Shown here: positions 17,884 through 28,064 of the stretch, piece by piece
Numbering within the stretch: the first letter of the stretch is position 1
Layout of the letters: every line of letters begins with the position of its first letter
From: Prorocentrum cordatum
Lineage: Eukaryota > Sar > Dinophyceae > Prorocentrales > Prorocentraceae
Length of the DNA stretch: 29,751 nucleotides
Assembly: GCA_963575745.1 (NCBI GenBank)
Contig: CAUYUJ010018471.1
Coordinates: 585,313-615,063 of the forward strand
Direction: 5' to 3'
Position numbers and translations under genes: made by a program
The notes under the pieces: generated by a model
Seen by the model: only the letters and a program-made list of their open reading frames with translations
What the model was told of the DNA's origin: nothing
The model's database searches: none

Positions 17884-18363
17884 ATGCGCCGAAAGCGCGC
17901 CTGGCCCATTTTGACTTATCGTTCGTTGCGAGTTCAAGGTGCCAGCCGCGGACCAACAACTGTCGTGACGGACGCTACCCAGGCAATGGCGAAACGCCTG
18001 CCATCTACAACACCCGACTCCTGCGTGGACGCGCAAGATCTGGTTCAGGTGGCCGTATGGGCCATAAATTCGGCGCGGTCCGCTTTAGGAGCCAATGTGA
18101 CAGCAAGGTTTGCGCGCGCCTCCACGAGGCACCTTCGGAAGGTCGCGGGTACTGGCAGACTTGGAGCGGACAGCCAGCGCTCCAGTAGGCAACGCGCAGT
18201 TGGTAACACACGTGATGAGTACAAGTGTATACACATGCACATATACATTGACACGAGTGGGGCCAATGTTTTGCCGAGTATGGGCTCTTTGCACAACGCT
18301 GGCAACAACCCAGTGCAGCTGGCCATGATGCCCCTGCTTGCCCTGGGGGGGGTGGGCTGCTGA
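17884..18363 (+). CDS. Unassigned 159-codon open frame (doubtful)
   Basis: An intact plus frame with mixed amino-acid composition. The segment around residues 55-75 (AVWAINSARSALG) faintly resembles the C-terminal core of retroviral-type integrases, but no D,D-35-E residues or zinc finger are visible around it. Position-specific GC is nearly flat (about 59, 55 and 63%), which argues against coding, and an overlapping minus frame is equally open. No start context or neighbour supports it. Confidence 0.15.
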   Translation: MRRKRAWPILTYRSLRVQGASRGPTTVVTDATQAMAKRLPSTTPDSCVDAQDLVQVAVWAINSARSALGANVTARFARASTRHLRKVAGTGRLGADSQRSSRQRAVGNTRDEYKCIHMHIYIDTSGANVLPSMGSLHNAGNNPVQLAMMPLLALGGVGC

Positions 18364-18554
18364 GCTCGCGGACACGTTTCCCAGCACGGCGCGCGCCATG
18401 GACCGCAACAAGACATAGCCTCTCTCGGTCAAGCTGCTCGCAGGCAGGGTTGTTGGGGTGAGCCATAAACACATGGAGAATCATCTTTGTCTGTACCATC
18501 GCAATTTATTCGAACTATATCCGCAGATCTGGCGTGCAAGTCTAAAAGGGGAAG
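18364..18554. other. No gene seen
   Basis: Mixed sequence between the doubtful frame and the G-rich array. No repeat or RNA gene is recognised. Confidence 0.35.
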
Positions 18555-19040
18555 GGGTGACAGGGGTGGCTCTGCCAGGGTAGGGGGGGAGGGGGTCCAA
18601 TGGCGCGATTTCTGGTCGCGTGGGGGGAAGGGAGATCCAATCCCCCGTCCCGCCTGTGGAAAAGGGGAATTGGGGGAAGAACTTGGGGGGGGTCCAGTGG
18701 CCGGGGTGGCTTTGCCAGAGTAGGGGTATACGGGGAGGGGGGGGGTCCGGTGGCGTGGGTTCCGGCGGCGTGAGTTCCGGTGGCGCTTGGGGGGGGTCGG
18801 ATCCCGGGTCCCGACTGCGGACAGGGGGAATTGGGGGAAGAAGGGGGGGGGGTCCGGTGGCCGAGGTGGCTCTGCCGGGGTAGGGATAGGGGGCGGGGGG
18901 GTCTGGCGGCGTGGGTTCCGATGGCGTGGGGGCGGGGAAGAGGGGGTTCAATGGCGTGTGAGTTTGAAGGAGCCTCAGCTACAGCCTCGAGGCTGCGCTT
19001 CAGCCTCTGGGGGGGTCGCCCGGGTGGCTCTGCTGGTGAA
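18555..19040. repeat. G-rich 140-160-bp tandem array
   Basis: GGTGGCTCTGCC followed by AGGGTAGGG recurs at 18565, 18705, 18865 and (weakly) 19023. Units share GGGGGTCCGGTGGC, GGGAATTGGGGGAAGAA and GGATCCCGGGTCCCG-like parts. G-runs of 4-10 are dense, giving strong G-quadruplex potential on the plus strand. The long proline-rich minus frames are repeat translations. Confidence 0.82.
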
Positions 19041-19199
19041 GGGGGGCAAAGGGTGTGTGCGCGCGTGCACGGGGTAATTGCTGTCCGTGCACGCGAGAAG
19101 GGAATCGCGGACAGAGAAAAGAGAAAGAGAGAAGTGGAACGGGACAAGAGCGGAAAACGGGGAACAAATGGGGGGAGACGAAGGTGGCGGTGAAATGCG
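19041..19199. other. Purine-rich spacer
   Basis: GAGAAAAGAGAAAGAGAG-type sequence near 19115-19135. No gene seen. Confidence 0.4.
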
Positions 19200-19405
19200 C
19201 GTCTGTTGTGTGGTGTGTGTGTGTGCTTGTGCGGCGTGCGTGGTGTGTGTATGTGCGTGTTGCCGGTGTGTGCGCGTGCATGTGCCTGCGAAGGTGGCGC
19301 GCGCGTGTGTGAATGTGGTGTGTGTGTGTGTCTGTGGGTATGTGTAGTGAATGTGTGAGTGCGTGTGTGTGTGTGCGCGTGTGCGCGTAATGTCTGCGAG
19401 CGTGT
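19200..19405. repeat. Impure (GT)n tract
   Basis: TGTGTGGTGTGTGTGTGTGC and similar runs with GCG interruptions over about 200 bp. Alternating purine-pyrimidine sequence of this kind can adopt Z-DNA. Minus frames read Thr/His repeats. Confidence 0.9.
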
Positions 19406-19865
19406 GCGTGCGTGTCTGTCGGGGAAATGCCGCCGCCCAATCTGGGGGGCACACCAAGCGACCCGGATCCGCGGGACTGGCCGAAGGCCACTACAATAAC
19501 TTGTAGGTGCCACTGCCTCTTACTTCTATGGCCACAGCACCACGCACCATTACAGCCGTTGGATCTGGCTCTCTTTCCACTGCAGCAATCCGTAGCGACA
19601 CGAATGCCATCATCGTAGTGGTGACAAACACAGCTCTTCGGTTCACTCCCCGTCCGCGAGGAATGCAGCATGTGATATAGCGACATTCACCTACGAATAC
19701 TGTGCGATCGAAATGTAACCTTCCACAACGTGCTGGAGAGTCCGATCCCATACCTCACCTCGGGATTGATTCCAAACTTACTCCTTGAGGTTGAACAAAA
19801 TGGCCGGGGATTGAACACCTTGCGGCATTCGGGCAACTCCGAAGACTGTGGGCGGAGGGCGATGC
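19406..19865. other. Single-copy-looking stretch, no gene supported
   Basis: About 460 bp with balanced composition. Three short minus frames (up to 86 codons) and plus frames overlap here. None shows a recognisable domain, and the phase changes between them would need frameshifts or introns that I cannot place. Confidence 0.35.
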
Positions 19866-20055
19866 CGTTCATCGTCGCCGTCATCGGCCGCTCGCGGTTG
19901 TCGTCGACCACTGGCCTTCACCATCGTTTTCGTCGCCGCCGTTGCCGTCGTCTTTGTCGCAGTCGTCGTCGTCGTCAACGTGAAGTCGCCGCCATCGCCG
20001 TCGTCTCCGTCTTGCTTGTCGCCGCCGTCCTGATCGTCAAGGTCGTCGTGATCGA
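19866..20055. repeat. (GTC)n imperfect trinucleotide tract
   Basis: GTCGTCGTCGTC, GCCGTC and CATCGTC units on the plus strand, like 15960-16205. The Val/Ala-rich plus frame and the Thr-rich minus frame are microsatellite translations. Confidence 0.85.
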
Positions 20056-20370
20056 AATCATCATGGTCGTAGCCATGGCTTCAACCGTCAACGACAACAG
20101 CCTGGAGTATGTCTAGAAGCTGAAAATACCATCCGATGAGTCCGTAGCAACACCCAATGTCCGCTATGTCGAACAAGCAGTGCCATGCGAATACAACAGA
20201 TATCTATACCCTCAAGCGAGATGCGCAGAACACGAATGGCATCCAAACTCGACGGCGCAACAGTACGCGTCATGCGAGACATGGGTAGCAAGACGTGTGG
20301 ACCCGAGATGTGGCGTCTGGAGTAGGGGGAAAGTGAAGGTGGGGCAGGGGCGTAGGTGAGGTTTCACGGA
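20056..20370. other. No gene supported
   Basis: A plus phase is open from 20117 to about 20355 without an ATG (ESVATPNVRYVEQAVPCEYN and onward), and the minus strand is open too (20291-20088). Position-specific GC of the plus phase is flat (about 55, 54 and 49%), so I do not call it a gene. Confidence 0.35.
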
Positions 20371-20515
20371 GGTCGAGGGAGAAGATGGGGAGGAGGAAAG
20401 GAGGGAGGGAGAGGGAGGGGAGGGGAGGGGAAAGAGGCAGAGGAGCGGGAGGCAGGAAACGAAACAGCAGCAAAAGCAGAACGCAAGTGGGAGGGCGGGC
20501 AGAGAGAGGGTGGCC
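20371..20515. repeat. Polypurine (GGGA/GGAG)n tract
   Basis: GGGAGGGAGAGGGAGGGGAGGG and related purine sequence, grading into less pure GA-rich sequence. Confidence 0.8.
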
Positions 20516-20659
20516 TGTCTAACGAGGCGCGCGCCGTCTCCCGCGCCTCGTGTGCGGCAGGCTCCCCCCATGCCCCTCCCCCCCAAAAAAAAAGAAACAC
20601 ACACAAGCATTCCCGTCGTCTCATTACCTCTGGTTCAACTGTCGTTGGTTTCTCTCGTT

Positions 20660-20661
20660 CT

Positions 20662-20700
<39 letters not shown>

Positions 20701-20764
20701 CCCCTCTCTCTCTCGTGCGTTTTCTGTGTCCCAATGTCCCTCTCCCTCTCTCTCTCCCTCTCTG

Positions 20765-20814
<50 letters not shown>

Positions 20815-20815
20815 C
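20660..20815. repeat. (TC)n microsatellite in two blocks
   Basis: Long pure CT runs at about 20664-20698 and 20768-20811, with CCCCCTCTCTC and TCCCTCTCTGC between them. Ser/Leu plus frames and Glu/Arg minus frames here are artefacts. Confidence 0.95.
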
Positions 20816-20851
20816 CTCTACGTAAGATGACGACGAAAGGCCAGGGGTAGG

Positions 20852-20906
20852 ATGAAGAAGAGGATGGTGACGATGTTTCTGTCGTCTGACGATGATGGCG
20901 ATGACG

Positions 20907-20942
<36 letters not shown>

Positions 20943-21167
20943 CTGCTGCTGCTGATGATTTTGATGATGATGGTGATGATGGTGGCGTTGATGATGCTGA
21001 TGGTGATGATGATGACGATGATGGTGATGGTGGTAAGGACAATGATACTGATGATGATGATGCTGATGATGATGGTGGTGATAGTGATGATGCTGCTGAT
21101 GGTGACGATGACGATGACGATGACGGTGCTGATGATGATGATCATGATCATGATCATGATCATGATC

Positions 21168-21206
<39 letters not shown>

Positions 21207-21260
21207 GTGATGGTGATAGTGATGATGCTGATGCTGATGCTGATGCTGACGATGATGCTG
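20852..21260. repeat. (GAT)n trinucleotide tract, ~410 bp
   Basis: GATGATGAT with GGT, GCT, GAC and AGT variants on the plus strand. It opens both an Asp-rich frame and a Met-rich frame over the whole length. Two frames open at once show this is simple sequence. Confidence 0.95.
21138..21176. repeat. Self-complementary (GATCAT)n run
   Basis: Five to six units of the hexamer ATCATG/GATCAT, which is its own reverse complement, inside the GAT tract. The run can extrude as a cruciform and marks a local switch between GAT and ATC phases. Confidence 0.9.
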
Positions 21261-21541
21261 CCACGGAGTAGGACAATGCAGAGAACGAGGAGATTAAGGA
21301 GCGGGAACTAGGATGTGAAGAAACAACAATCGGCATAGGAGAAGGATCAGAAGGAGGAGAGGGACCAGGAGGAATGTGGTGAGAAGGTATGGAATGAAGG
21401 AGGGACGAGTCAGTGGAGGAGCAGAAGGAGGGGTACGAGGGGAGGGCAGGATGGAGGAATGTGAGGGGGATGAGCGAGCAGTATGACGTATGATGATGGG
21501 GTTGGTGACGGTGCGTAGCAGGAGGAATAGGGGGAGGCACA
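21261..21541. repeat. Purine-rich arm left of a strand-asymmetry switch
   Basis: Plus strand rich in GGA, GAAG and GGAGGG without a strict unit. No coding frame on this strand; the minus frames are Ser/Pro-rich artefacts. Confidence 0.7.
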
Positions 21542-21605
21542 TATGACATCCTTGGATATTCAAAAAATACAGAAAATGAAGGTGCAAAACAACATGGAAA
21601 TCAAA
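21542..21605. other. A-rich centre between purine and pyrimidine arms
   Basis: About 60 bp containing CAAAAAATACAGAAAATGAA, noticeably AT-richer than both sides. It lies where plus-strand composition flips from purine-rich to pyrimidine-rich. No known motif is recognised. Confidence 0.55.
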
Positions 21606-22038
21606 AGGGCTTCATTCATCCCGCTCCGCAATCCTCCCGCCTTCCTTCCCCCCACCCGCACCTCTCACCTCCCCCATTATCCCCTCTCCCATTCTGCCTC
21701 GTCCCTCCCTGCCTCCTTCCTCCTCCTCATGTCCTCCCTCTGTCCTCTATCCGCTCCACTACCTCCCCCTGGGCAGACTCGCCTGCCTCCTCATGCCCCA
21801 TGTGCATCGTCGTTATTCCTTTTCACCTCCCTCCCACATCCCTCTCTCCCCCAACTCCTCCTTCCTCCATCCATGCCTCCCTCGGCATCTTCCTACTGCT
21901 GGTTCTCGTCTTCTGCGTCGACGCCGCCGCCGCCTTCATCCCCCTGCTCATCCTCCTCTTCCTCCTCCCCCTCCTCCTCCTCCTCCTCCTCCTCCTCCTC
22001 CTCCTCCTCATCCTCTCCCTTCTCCTCCTCCTCCTCAT
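21606..22038. repeat. Pyrimidine-rich arm ending in (CTC)n
   Basis: C- and T-rich plus strand (CCTCCC, CCTTCC, CTCCTC), becoming a pure CTC/CCT run at about 21968-22010. It is the compositional complement of the purine arm on the other side of the A-rich centre. Confidence 0.8.
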
Positions 22039-22101
22039 CATCATCATTATCAGCAGCATCACCATCATCATCCTCAGCAGCATCATCATCAGCATCAACT
22101 G

Positions 22102-22148
<47 letters not shown>

Positions 22149-23487
22149 CCACCACCACCATCATCATCATAATAATCATCATTATAATCATCATCAGCAT
22201 CATCATCAGCAGCAGCAGCATCATCGTCATCGTCATCAACATCGTCATCGTCACTGTCATCGTCAGCAGAATCATGACCATCACCATCACCATCACCATC
22301 CATCCTCATCATCAGCAGCAACTGCAGCAACATAATCCTCAGCATCAGCCTCATCATCATCATCAGCATCATCATAAGCATCAGCATCATCTCACCATCA
22401 TCCTCATCAGCATCATCAGCAGCGACATCAGCACCACCAGCATCATCAGAATCGTCATCCTCATCATCATCATCATCATCATCATCATCAGCATCACCAT
22501 CAGCAGCAGCATCGTCATCGTCATCGACAGCACCACCATCATCATCGGTACCACCACCACCGCCATCAGCAGCAGCATCAGCATCATCATCATCATGAGC
22601 AGCAGTATCAGCAACAGCAGTCTCATCAGCAGCAGCAGCGTCACCATGGTCATCATCAGCATCATCAGCATCATCAGCATCAGCATCAGCATCTGCATCA
22701 GCATCATCATCATCAGCATCATCAGCATCATCATCAGCATCACCATCAGCAGCACCACCATCATTCTCATCATCATCAGCACCACCACCACCACCACCAT
22801 CATCATCATCAGCATCATCACAAGGATCAGCATCACCATCATCACCATCATCACCATCACCAGCATCATCATCACCTTCTTCATCACCATCATGATCAGC
22901 ATCATCAGAATCATCATCCTCCTCTTCATCAACATCATCATCATCATCATCATAATCATCATCATCATCAGCATCAGCTTCATCATCACCATCATCATCA
23001 TCTTGATCATCGTCATCTCAATCATCATCATGTACATCATAACCGTCATCATCATCCTCATAATCATCATCACAATCATCACGCATCATCCAAAATCATC
23101 ATCAGCATCGACATCGTCATCATTGACATCATTGTCATCACCGTCACCACCAGCACAATCATCATCGTCATCACCGCCATCAGCAATATTATAAACATAA
23201 CCATTGAAACAATCAGAACAATCATCGTCATCAACAACAGCATAACCATCATCATCATCATCATCATCATCATCAGTATTATCATCAGCAGCATCATTGT
23301 CATCACCAGCATAATCAGCATCGTCGTCATCGTCATCATCATCCCAAACACCATCAGCATCCTCATAATAATTGTCATCACCAGCATCAGCATCATCATC
23401 ATCATCAGTCTCACCAGCATCAGTATCAACAACATCATCATCACCGTCATCTTGATAAGCATCATCAGCATCAGCAGAACCACCCAC
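22039..23487. repeat. (ATC)n/(CAT)n megatract, ~1.45 kb
   Basis: Nearly continuous CATCATCAT with frequent CAGCAG, CACCAC and CATCGTC interruptions, 1.45 kb in all. It opens plus frames rich in Ile/Ser or His and minus frames rich in Met or Asp, up to 464 codons long. Several frames are open together and all break at slippage points, so none is a gene. It is the longest microsatellite here and complements the GAT tract at 20852-21260. Confidence 0.96.
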
Positions 23488-24728
23488 ACCTATTTTTGAT
23501 TGTCTGGGGGGGGGCGATCAACACGCAATGGAGGCCCCAGTGGAGGAACAAGTCCAGGATTGAAACAAGAAAAGATCCGCCAGGGAACTGGGATCGTCCA
23601 GGTCGGGCAGCAAAAGCCGCCGCCGCTGAAGATCAGTGCCGCCTCGGTGACCAGAATTGCACGCGCGGTGCCGCCTCCAAGTACCATCTTGTGGGCTCTT
23701 GATACATTGGCGCTAATCGACGCCACATGGACGCTATTCCACACCAATCGACGCCAGTCGACGCTACATCAGCGCTATCTCCGCGACTACCAAAACGCGA
23801 GTCGACAGCTGTGCACTCTAAAGAAAGAATTTCCCCCTTTCGGTTCCTCACCCGTGCTTTTCTGTTCGCCGCCCCAAGGGGGCCCCAAGTGGCGCCCACG
23901 ATACCCCAACAGACGCGAAAGGCCTCCACCAAGAGGCTCCCAACACACCCCCAAGACGCCTCAAGAGGACACCCGAAGACCCCTGGGCACCTCGCCTGGG
24001 CATCGTTTCTGAATGGGCTGCTAGGGTCACTTGTTGGTCAACAGGCTCGCGAGGCGGGCCGAAAACCGCCCGAACACTAGTGGGGCCGCGACTAGACAAC
24101 AGGGCAAGAAAGGCAAGCGAAGCAAGCGAACGGGCAGCCACTCTACTCCCAAACCCGGTGGCGTGGAAATTAGGCAGCCAGAACGGCGCGGCGGCGCGAC
24201 CATTAACACGCAGAGGTCGATGGCTCGGTATGATTCAGACAAACAGCACCGTCAGAGACGAACTAGGCCGACGGGCACACCCGGACGACATCCGTGCCGT
24301 AGGCGACACACATCGTGCCGGCGCAAGAGTGAAGAGGGGCAACCTCACCACGGACAAGACTGCAAACGGCAGCAAAACCAGCAACACTCGTCGAAAGCGA
24401 AGTCCATGCAGGAAAACGTCGGCCAACGAGCGTACAGAGCCACACTTGCCGAACCCGAGGTCCAGGTACCGCAAGGTAGGCAGTGTAGCGAGAGACCCTC
24501 TGGAACCTCCCGGTCATCAGTAGGGGCCGACGCCAGCCAAGAGCAGGCCAGGGGGCACCTGACCTCAGCAAGTGCGACCTGTGTGAATCCTTGCATAAAT
24601 TCCAGACCACTTGAACGCCGGCTGGTGGGGTTACTTATCTTCGGTCGCGTCCACCAGCGAAGGCGCTAGCGGAGTCAGGAGCGTTACGGGGCACGTAAGC
24701 GGCCGAATTAGCAACTAAACGCGCCGCA
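23488..24728. other. About 1.2 kb without repeats; no gene supported
   Basis: Long open frames exist (plus 23500-24012, 170 codons; plus 24031-24669, 212 codons, very Arg/Gln-rich; minus 24610-24263 and 23747-23490), but they overlap on both strands, lack periodic GC and show no recognisable domain. A short degenerate repeat of TCGACGCCA/TGGACGCTA-type 10-mers lies at about 23710-23785. If a gene is hidden in this half of the window, this interval is the likeliest place. Confidence 0.4.
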
Positions 24729-24740
24729 GGCCGGCCGGCC
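24729..24740. repeat. 12-bp palindrome GGCCGGCCGGCC
   Basis: A perfect GC-only palindrome with two overlapping FseI-type sites. It is isolated and may be chance in GC-rich DNA. Confidence 0.6.
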
Positions 24741-25198
24741 CACTCACCAAGCAGCGGCTGACTGCGCGGGGAAGACGGCGAGCTGAGGGCGTCCAGGGAA
24801 GCTCGGGCACTTGCAGCCCAGCAAAATGCTGGAAAATTAAAGTTGTGCCGTGAGGCAAGACCCACACGAAGCACGAGGACGAGCGCGGCAGACTGCGCGT
24901 CCAACATGCCGTCTGGGCGATCAGGGGTGGTAAGCGATGAGCGAGTCGCCAGTGGGGCGCCAACGTGTGCGAGCCAGCTGAGCTGCTCCGCCGAGGAACG
25001 TCGAAAATCAGCCTGGAGGGAGGGACAGGCCCGGGGGAGCGGCCGCGGCTGCGAAGGCTGAACCACTCGAAGCGGCCCGAACTCCAGGGGCCATCATCCC
25101 GCGCACCACGGGGAAGGCCCCGAGACTCCAGGGGGCCGACCCTACCATCAGCTGCGCGAACGCCGGCTGATGCACTGTGTGAGGCCATTCCCCGCGGT
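24741..25198. other. Left flank of the alpha/beta array, no gene seen
   Basis: GC-rich sequence. The last bases, GGCCATTCCCCGCGGT, already match the tail of array units, so the true array edge is a little before 25199. No older unit further left can be aligned by eye. Confidence 0.4.
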
Positions 25199-25815
25199 GA
25201 TCCAGGGTCGCAGCTAACCGCCGCTATGAGTGAGCTTACGTTACCGCCATCAGCGCGGGGCCCTGGTCAGCCCTGGGGGGGCGAGGGGACGATCACCCCC
25301 TCGACCCAGGGGTCTGCGAGCCTCGCAGCTGCCCAGCCCGGGGAGGGGCGGCGGGGACAGACATCACCGGCCCTCCACGCCGGGGGGCCCCCCAGGGACA
25401 CCTGGCGAGAGAGGGGGACATAAAGCACGTCCACCTCGCGCTCTGGGGGCAAGTGAACCCGGCAGCAGCCCCGCCCAGGAGGGGCCCGAGGAGAGGGGCG
25501 GCGGGGACAGACATCACCGACCCCCCACACGGATCCCAGGGGGGGCCTGGCGGGGCATGGGCGCCGAACCAGGGCCCGAGCTCCAGGGAGGCAGCGAACG
25601 GCTGCTCAGGGTCCGCTGCGCTCGTCCAGGGCGGCCTTCGGCCGCTTCCGCTTCGATGTCCATGGGAAGGCCGGGGCGACGGCCGGCTGCCGCTTGAGGT
25701 TAGAGCTGCCGAGGCCCGGGTATGAGAATCAAGTGCACGACAGCCGCCCGCGTGAATACGGAAGGGCGGCCACCGTCGGGCTGTCTTACCCGTCGCATCT
25801 GCCACTCCCCGCGTG
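25199..25815. repeat. Array unit 1 (alpha type, 617 bp)
   Basis: Opens GATCCAGGGTCGCAGCTAAC, then CGCCGCTATGAGTGAG and a GCGGGGCCCTGGTCAGC segment. It contains two copies of a 150-bp subrepeat marked by GGGACAGACATCACC at 25354 and 25504, then CTCCAGGGAGGCAGCGAACG, GCGGCC-TTC-GGCCGC (a perfect 6-bp hairpin) and a tail ending CCACTCCCCGCGTG. The opening box has a weaker echo inside the unit (CTCCAGGGA-GCAGC-AACGGCTGCTCAGGG). Minus frames are open but not conserved in phase between units. Confidence 0.9.
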
Positions 25816-26475
25816 GATCCAGGGTCGCAGCTAACCGCCGCTATGAGTGAGGTAATTACCGCTGTCAGCGCAGGGCCCTGGTCAGCTCTGAGATGGGGGG
25901 GCGATCGCCCCCGCGATCCAGGGGTCTGCGAGCCCGGCAGCCTGCCCAGCCCGGGAGAGACCCGAGGGGAAGGGCGGCGGGGACAGACATCACCGGCCCT
26001 CCACGCCGAGGGGCTCCCCAGGGACACCTGGCGAGCGAGGGGGGCAAAGAGAACGACCACCTCGCGCTCCAGGGGCACGCGAACCCGGCAGCCGGCCCAG
26101 CCCAGGATGGGACCCGAGGGGGGGGGCGGCGGGAAGAGACATCACCGACCCTCCACACGGATCCCAGGGGGACCTGGCGAAGGGGCAAGGGCGCCGAAGC
26201 CGGGCCCGAACTCCAGGGATGCAGCCTGCCAGCTGCTGCTCAGGGTCCGCTTTCACTCGTCCAAGGAAGCCTTCGGCCTCTCCCGCTTCGGCGCCCCAGG
26301 GAAGACCAGGGCGGCGGCCGACTGCCGTCTGAGGTGCTGTCGGCATCAGTCCCCGGGAGTACGACAGCAGTCCGTGTGAGAGACAGATGGGCGCGCCAGC
26401 CACCTGCATGAAGTACGGAGGGGCGGTCACCGTCGAGGCACTGCCTTACTCGACGTATCTGCCATTCCTCGCGGG
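25816..26475. repeat. Array unit 2 (alpha type, 660 bp)
   Basis: Same order of parts as unit 1, with subrepeats at about 25979 and 26131 (151 bp apart). The longest alpha unit. The tail ends CTGCCATTCCTCGCGGG before the next box. Confidence 0.9.
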
Positions 26476-26972
26476 GATCCAGGGTCGCAGCTAACCGCCG
26501 CTATGAGCGGGGTAATTACCGGCGTCAGCGCGGGGCCCGGGGCTCCCCAGGGACACCTGGCGAGCGAGGGAGACACAGAGAACGGGCACCTCGCGAACCA
26601 GGGGCACGTGGACCCGGCAGCCTGCCCAGCCCAGGAGGGGCCCGAGGAGGGGGGCGGCGGGGACAGACATCACCGACCCTCCACACGGAGAGGCCCCCAG
26701 GGAGCCCAGGCGAGGGGGCAAGGGCGCCGAAGCCAGGGCCCGAACTCCAGGGATGCAGCTTACGGCTGCTCAGGGTACGCTTCACTCGTCCAAGGTGGCC
26801 TTCGGCCTCTTCCGCTTCGACGTCCAAGGGAAGGCCAGGGTGACGGCCAGCTGCCGTCTGAGGCGCAGTCGGCATCTGTTCCCGGGAGTACGACAGCAGC
26901 CCGCATGAGAGACGCGTGGGCGGTCCTCGTCAGGGCTATGTCTCGTGCCCGTAGTCTGCTACTCCCCGCGTG
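26476..26972. repeat. Array unit 3 (alpha type with deletion, 497 bp)
   Basis: The opening box and the GTAATTACCGGCGTCAGCGC segment join directly to GGGGCTCCCCAGGGACACCT. This removes the segment that holds the first GGGACAGACATCACC copy, leaving only the second (about 26660). The breakpoint sits in a GGGGCCC run common to both sides, so a recombination or slippage deletion is likely. Confidence 0.88.
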
Positions 26973-27458
26973 GATCCAGGGTCGCGGCTAACCGCCGCTC
27001 TGGGCTGAGCGAGGACGGCGCGTCCATGGAGGGGGCGATCAAGGGGCAGAGCACCCCCGGGGTGGACGCAGCCTGCTACGGGTCTGTTGCCCCGGGGGGG
27101 CGCACCTGCTGCAACGAGAGGGTAGCCCCCCACCGCTGTCACGCCTCTCCGTTCAGAGCGCACGACTGCAACGGCACGGGGCTGATTTCTCTTGCTTCCA
27201 GGGTGGCCGCGGCCCCTACAGCCACGAGTCCGATGCGCTGCCCGTCCGGGAGCAGGCGGGGGCCGCCTCTGAGCACGGGCCTGCCCTCTGCGGCACTCGG
27301 GCACGGGCGCCGGGATGCAAGAGCGCCCTGAGCCCCCGCGGAGCCCCCCCCGCAGGGGGGGCCACGGAACCGGCACCCAGGGATACGGCCGCTGGCCCAG
27401 AGCTCGCGGTCACCGTCGGGGCGCTGACTTGCCCGTCGCATCTGCAATTCCCCGCGGG
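26973..27458. repeat. Array unit 4 (beta type, 486 bp)
   Basis: Opens GATCCAGGGTCGCGGCTAAC, then a body unrelated to alpha: GGGCTGAGCGAGGACGG, GCACGACTGCAACGGCACGG, CTTGCTTCCAGGG and CCCCCCGCAGGGGGGG (a palindrome). It ends in the common CCGTCGCATCTGC and CCCCGCGGG tail. It matches unit 6 over its full length without a gap. A minus frame of 146 codons is open in both; see the beta-copy comparison in the findings. Confidence 0.9.
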
Positions 27459-28064
27459 GATCCAGGGTCGCAGCTAACCGCAGTCATCGCGGGGCCCCGG
27501 TCAGCCCTGAGAGCAGGGGGATGATCACCCCCGCGTTCCAGGGGTCTGCGAGCCCGGCAGACTGCCCAGCCCGGGAGAGACCCGAGGGGAGGCGCGGCGG
27601 GGGCGGACATTACCGGCCCACCACGCGGAGGGGCCCCCCAGGGACACCTGACGAGGGAGGGGGGGCAAAGAGAACGGCCACCTCGCGATCCAGGGGCATG
27701 TGAACCCGGCGGCCTGCCCAGCCCAGGAGGGGCCCGAGGAGGGGGGCGGCGGGGACAGACATCACCGACCCTCCACACGGAGAGGCCCCCAGGGAGCCCA
27801 GGCGAGGGGGCAAGGGCGCCGAGGCTAGGGCCCGAACTCCAGGGATGCAGCTAACGGCTGCTCAGGGTACGCTTCACTCGTCCAGGGTGGCCTTCGGCCT
27901 GTTCTGCTTCGACGTCCAAGGGAAGGCCAGGGTGGCGGCCAGCTGCCGTCTGAGGCGCTGTCGGCATCTGTTCCCGGGAGTACGACAGCAGTCCGTATGA
28001 GAGACGTCTGGGCGGTCCTCGTCAGGGCTATGTCTCGTGCCCGTAGTCTGCCACCCCCCGCGTG
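27459..28064. repeat. Array unit 5 (alpha type, 606 bp)
   Basis: Alpha order with both subrepeats (the first diverged, GGGCGGACATTACC at about 27599; the second at 27751). After the opening box, part of the CGCTATGAG segment is lost (AACCGCAGTCATCGCGGGGC). The tail resembles unit 3, ending GCCCGTAGTCTGCCACC. Confidence 0.9.

Noticed and set aside
18542-19513. 323-codon proline-rich minus frame that might be an extensin-like protein
   Set aside because: It coincides with the G-rich tandem array and the GT tract, and the repeated DNA is read in changing phases.
20117-20356. Protein-like plus phase without ATG
   Set aside because: No codon-position bias, and the opposite strand is equally open; kept only as a region note.
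20852-21271. 140-codon Asp-rich plus open frame
   Set aside because: Translation of a (GAT)n microsatellite; the Met-rich phase is equally open.
21800-23194. 464-codon plus open frame
   Set aside because: Runs through CTC and ATC repeats with several other phases open at once; no complex sequence.
25293-26078. 261-codon minus open frame in the alpha array
   Set aside because: The same subrepeat is read in different phases in different units, so the frame is a by-product of low stop density in GC-rich repeats.
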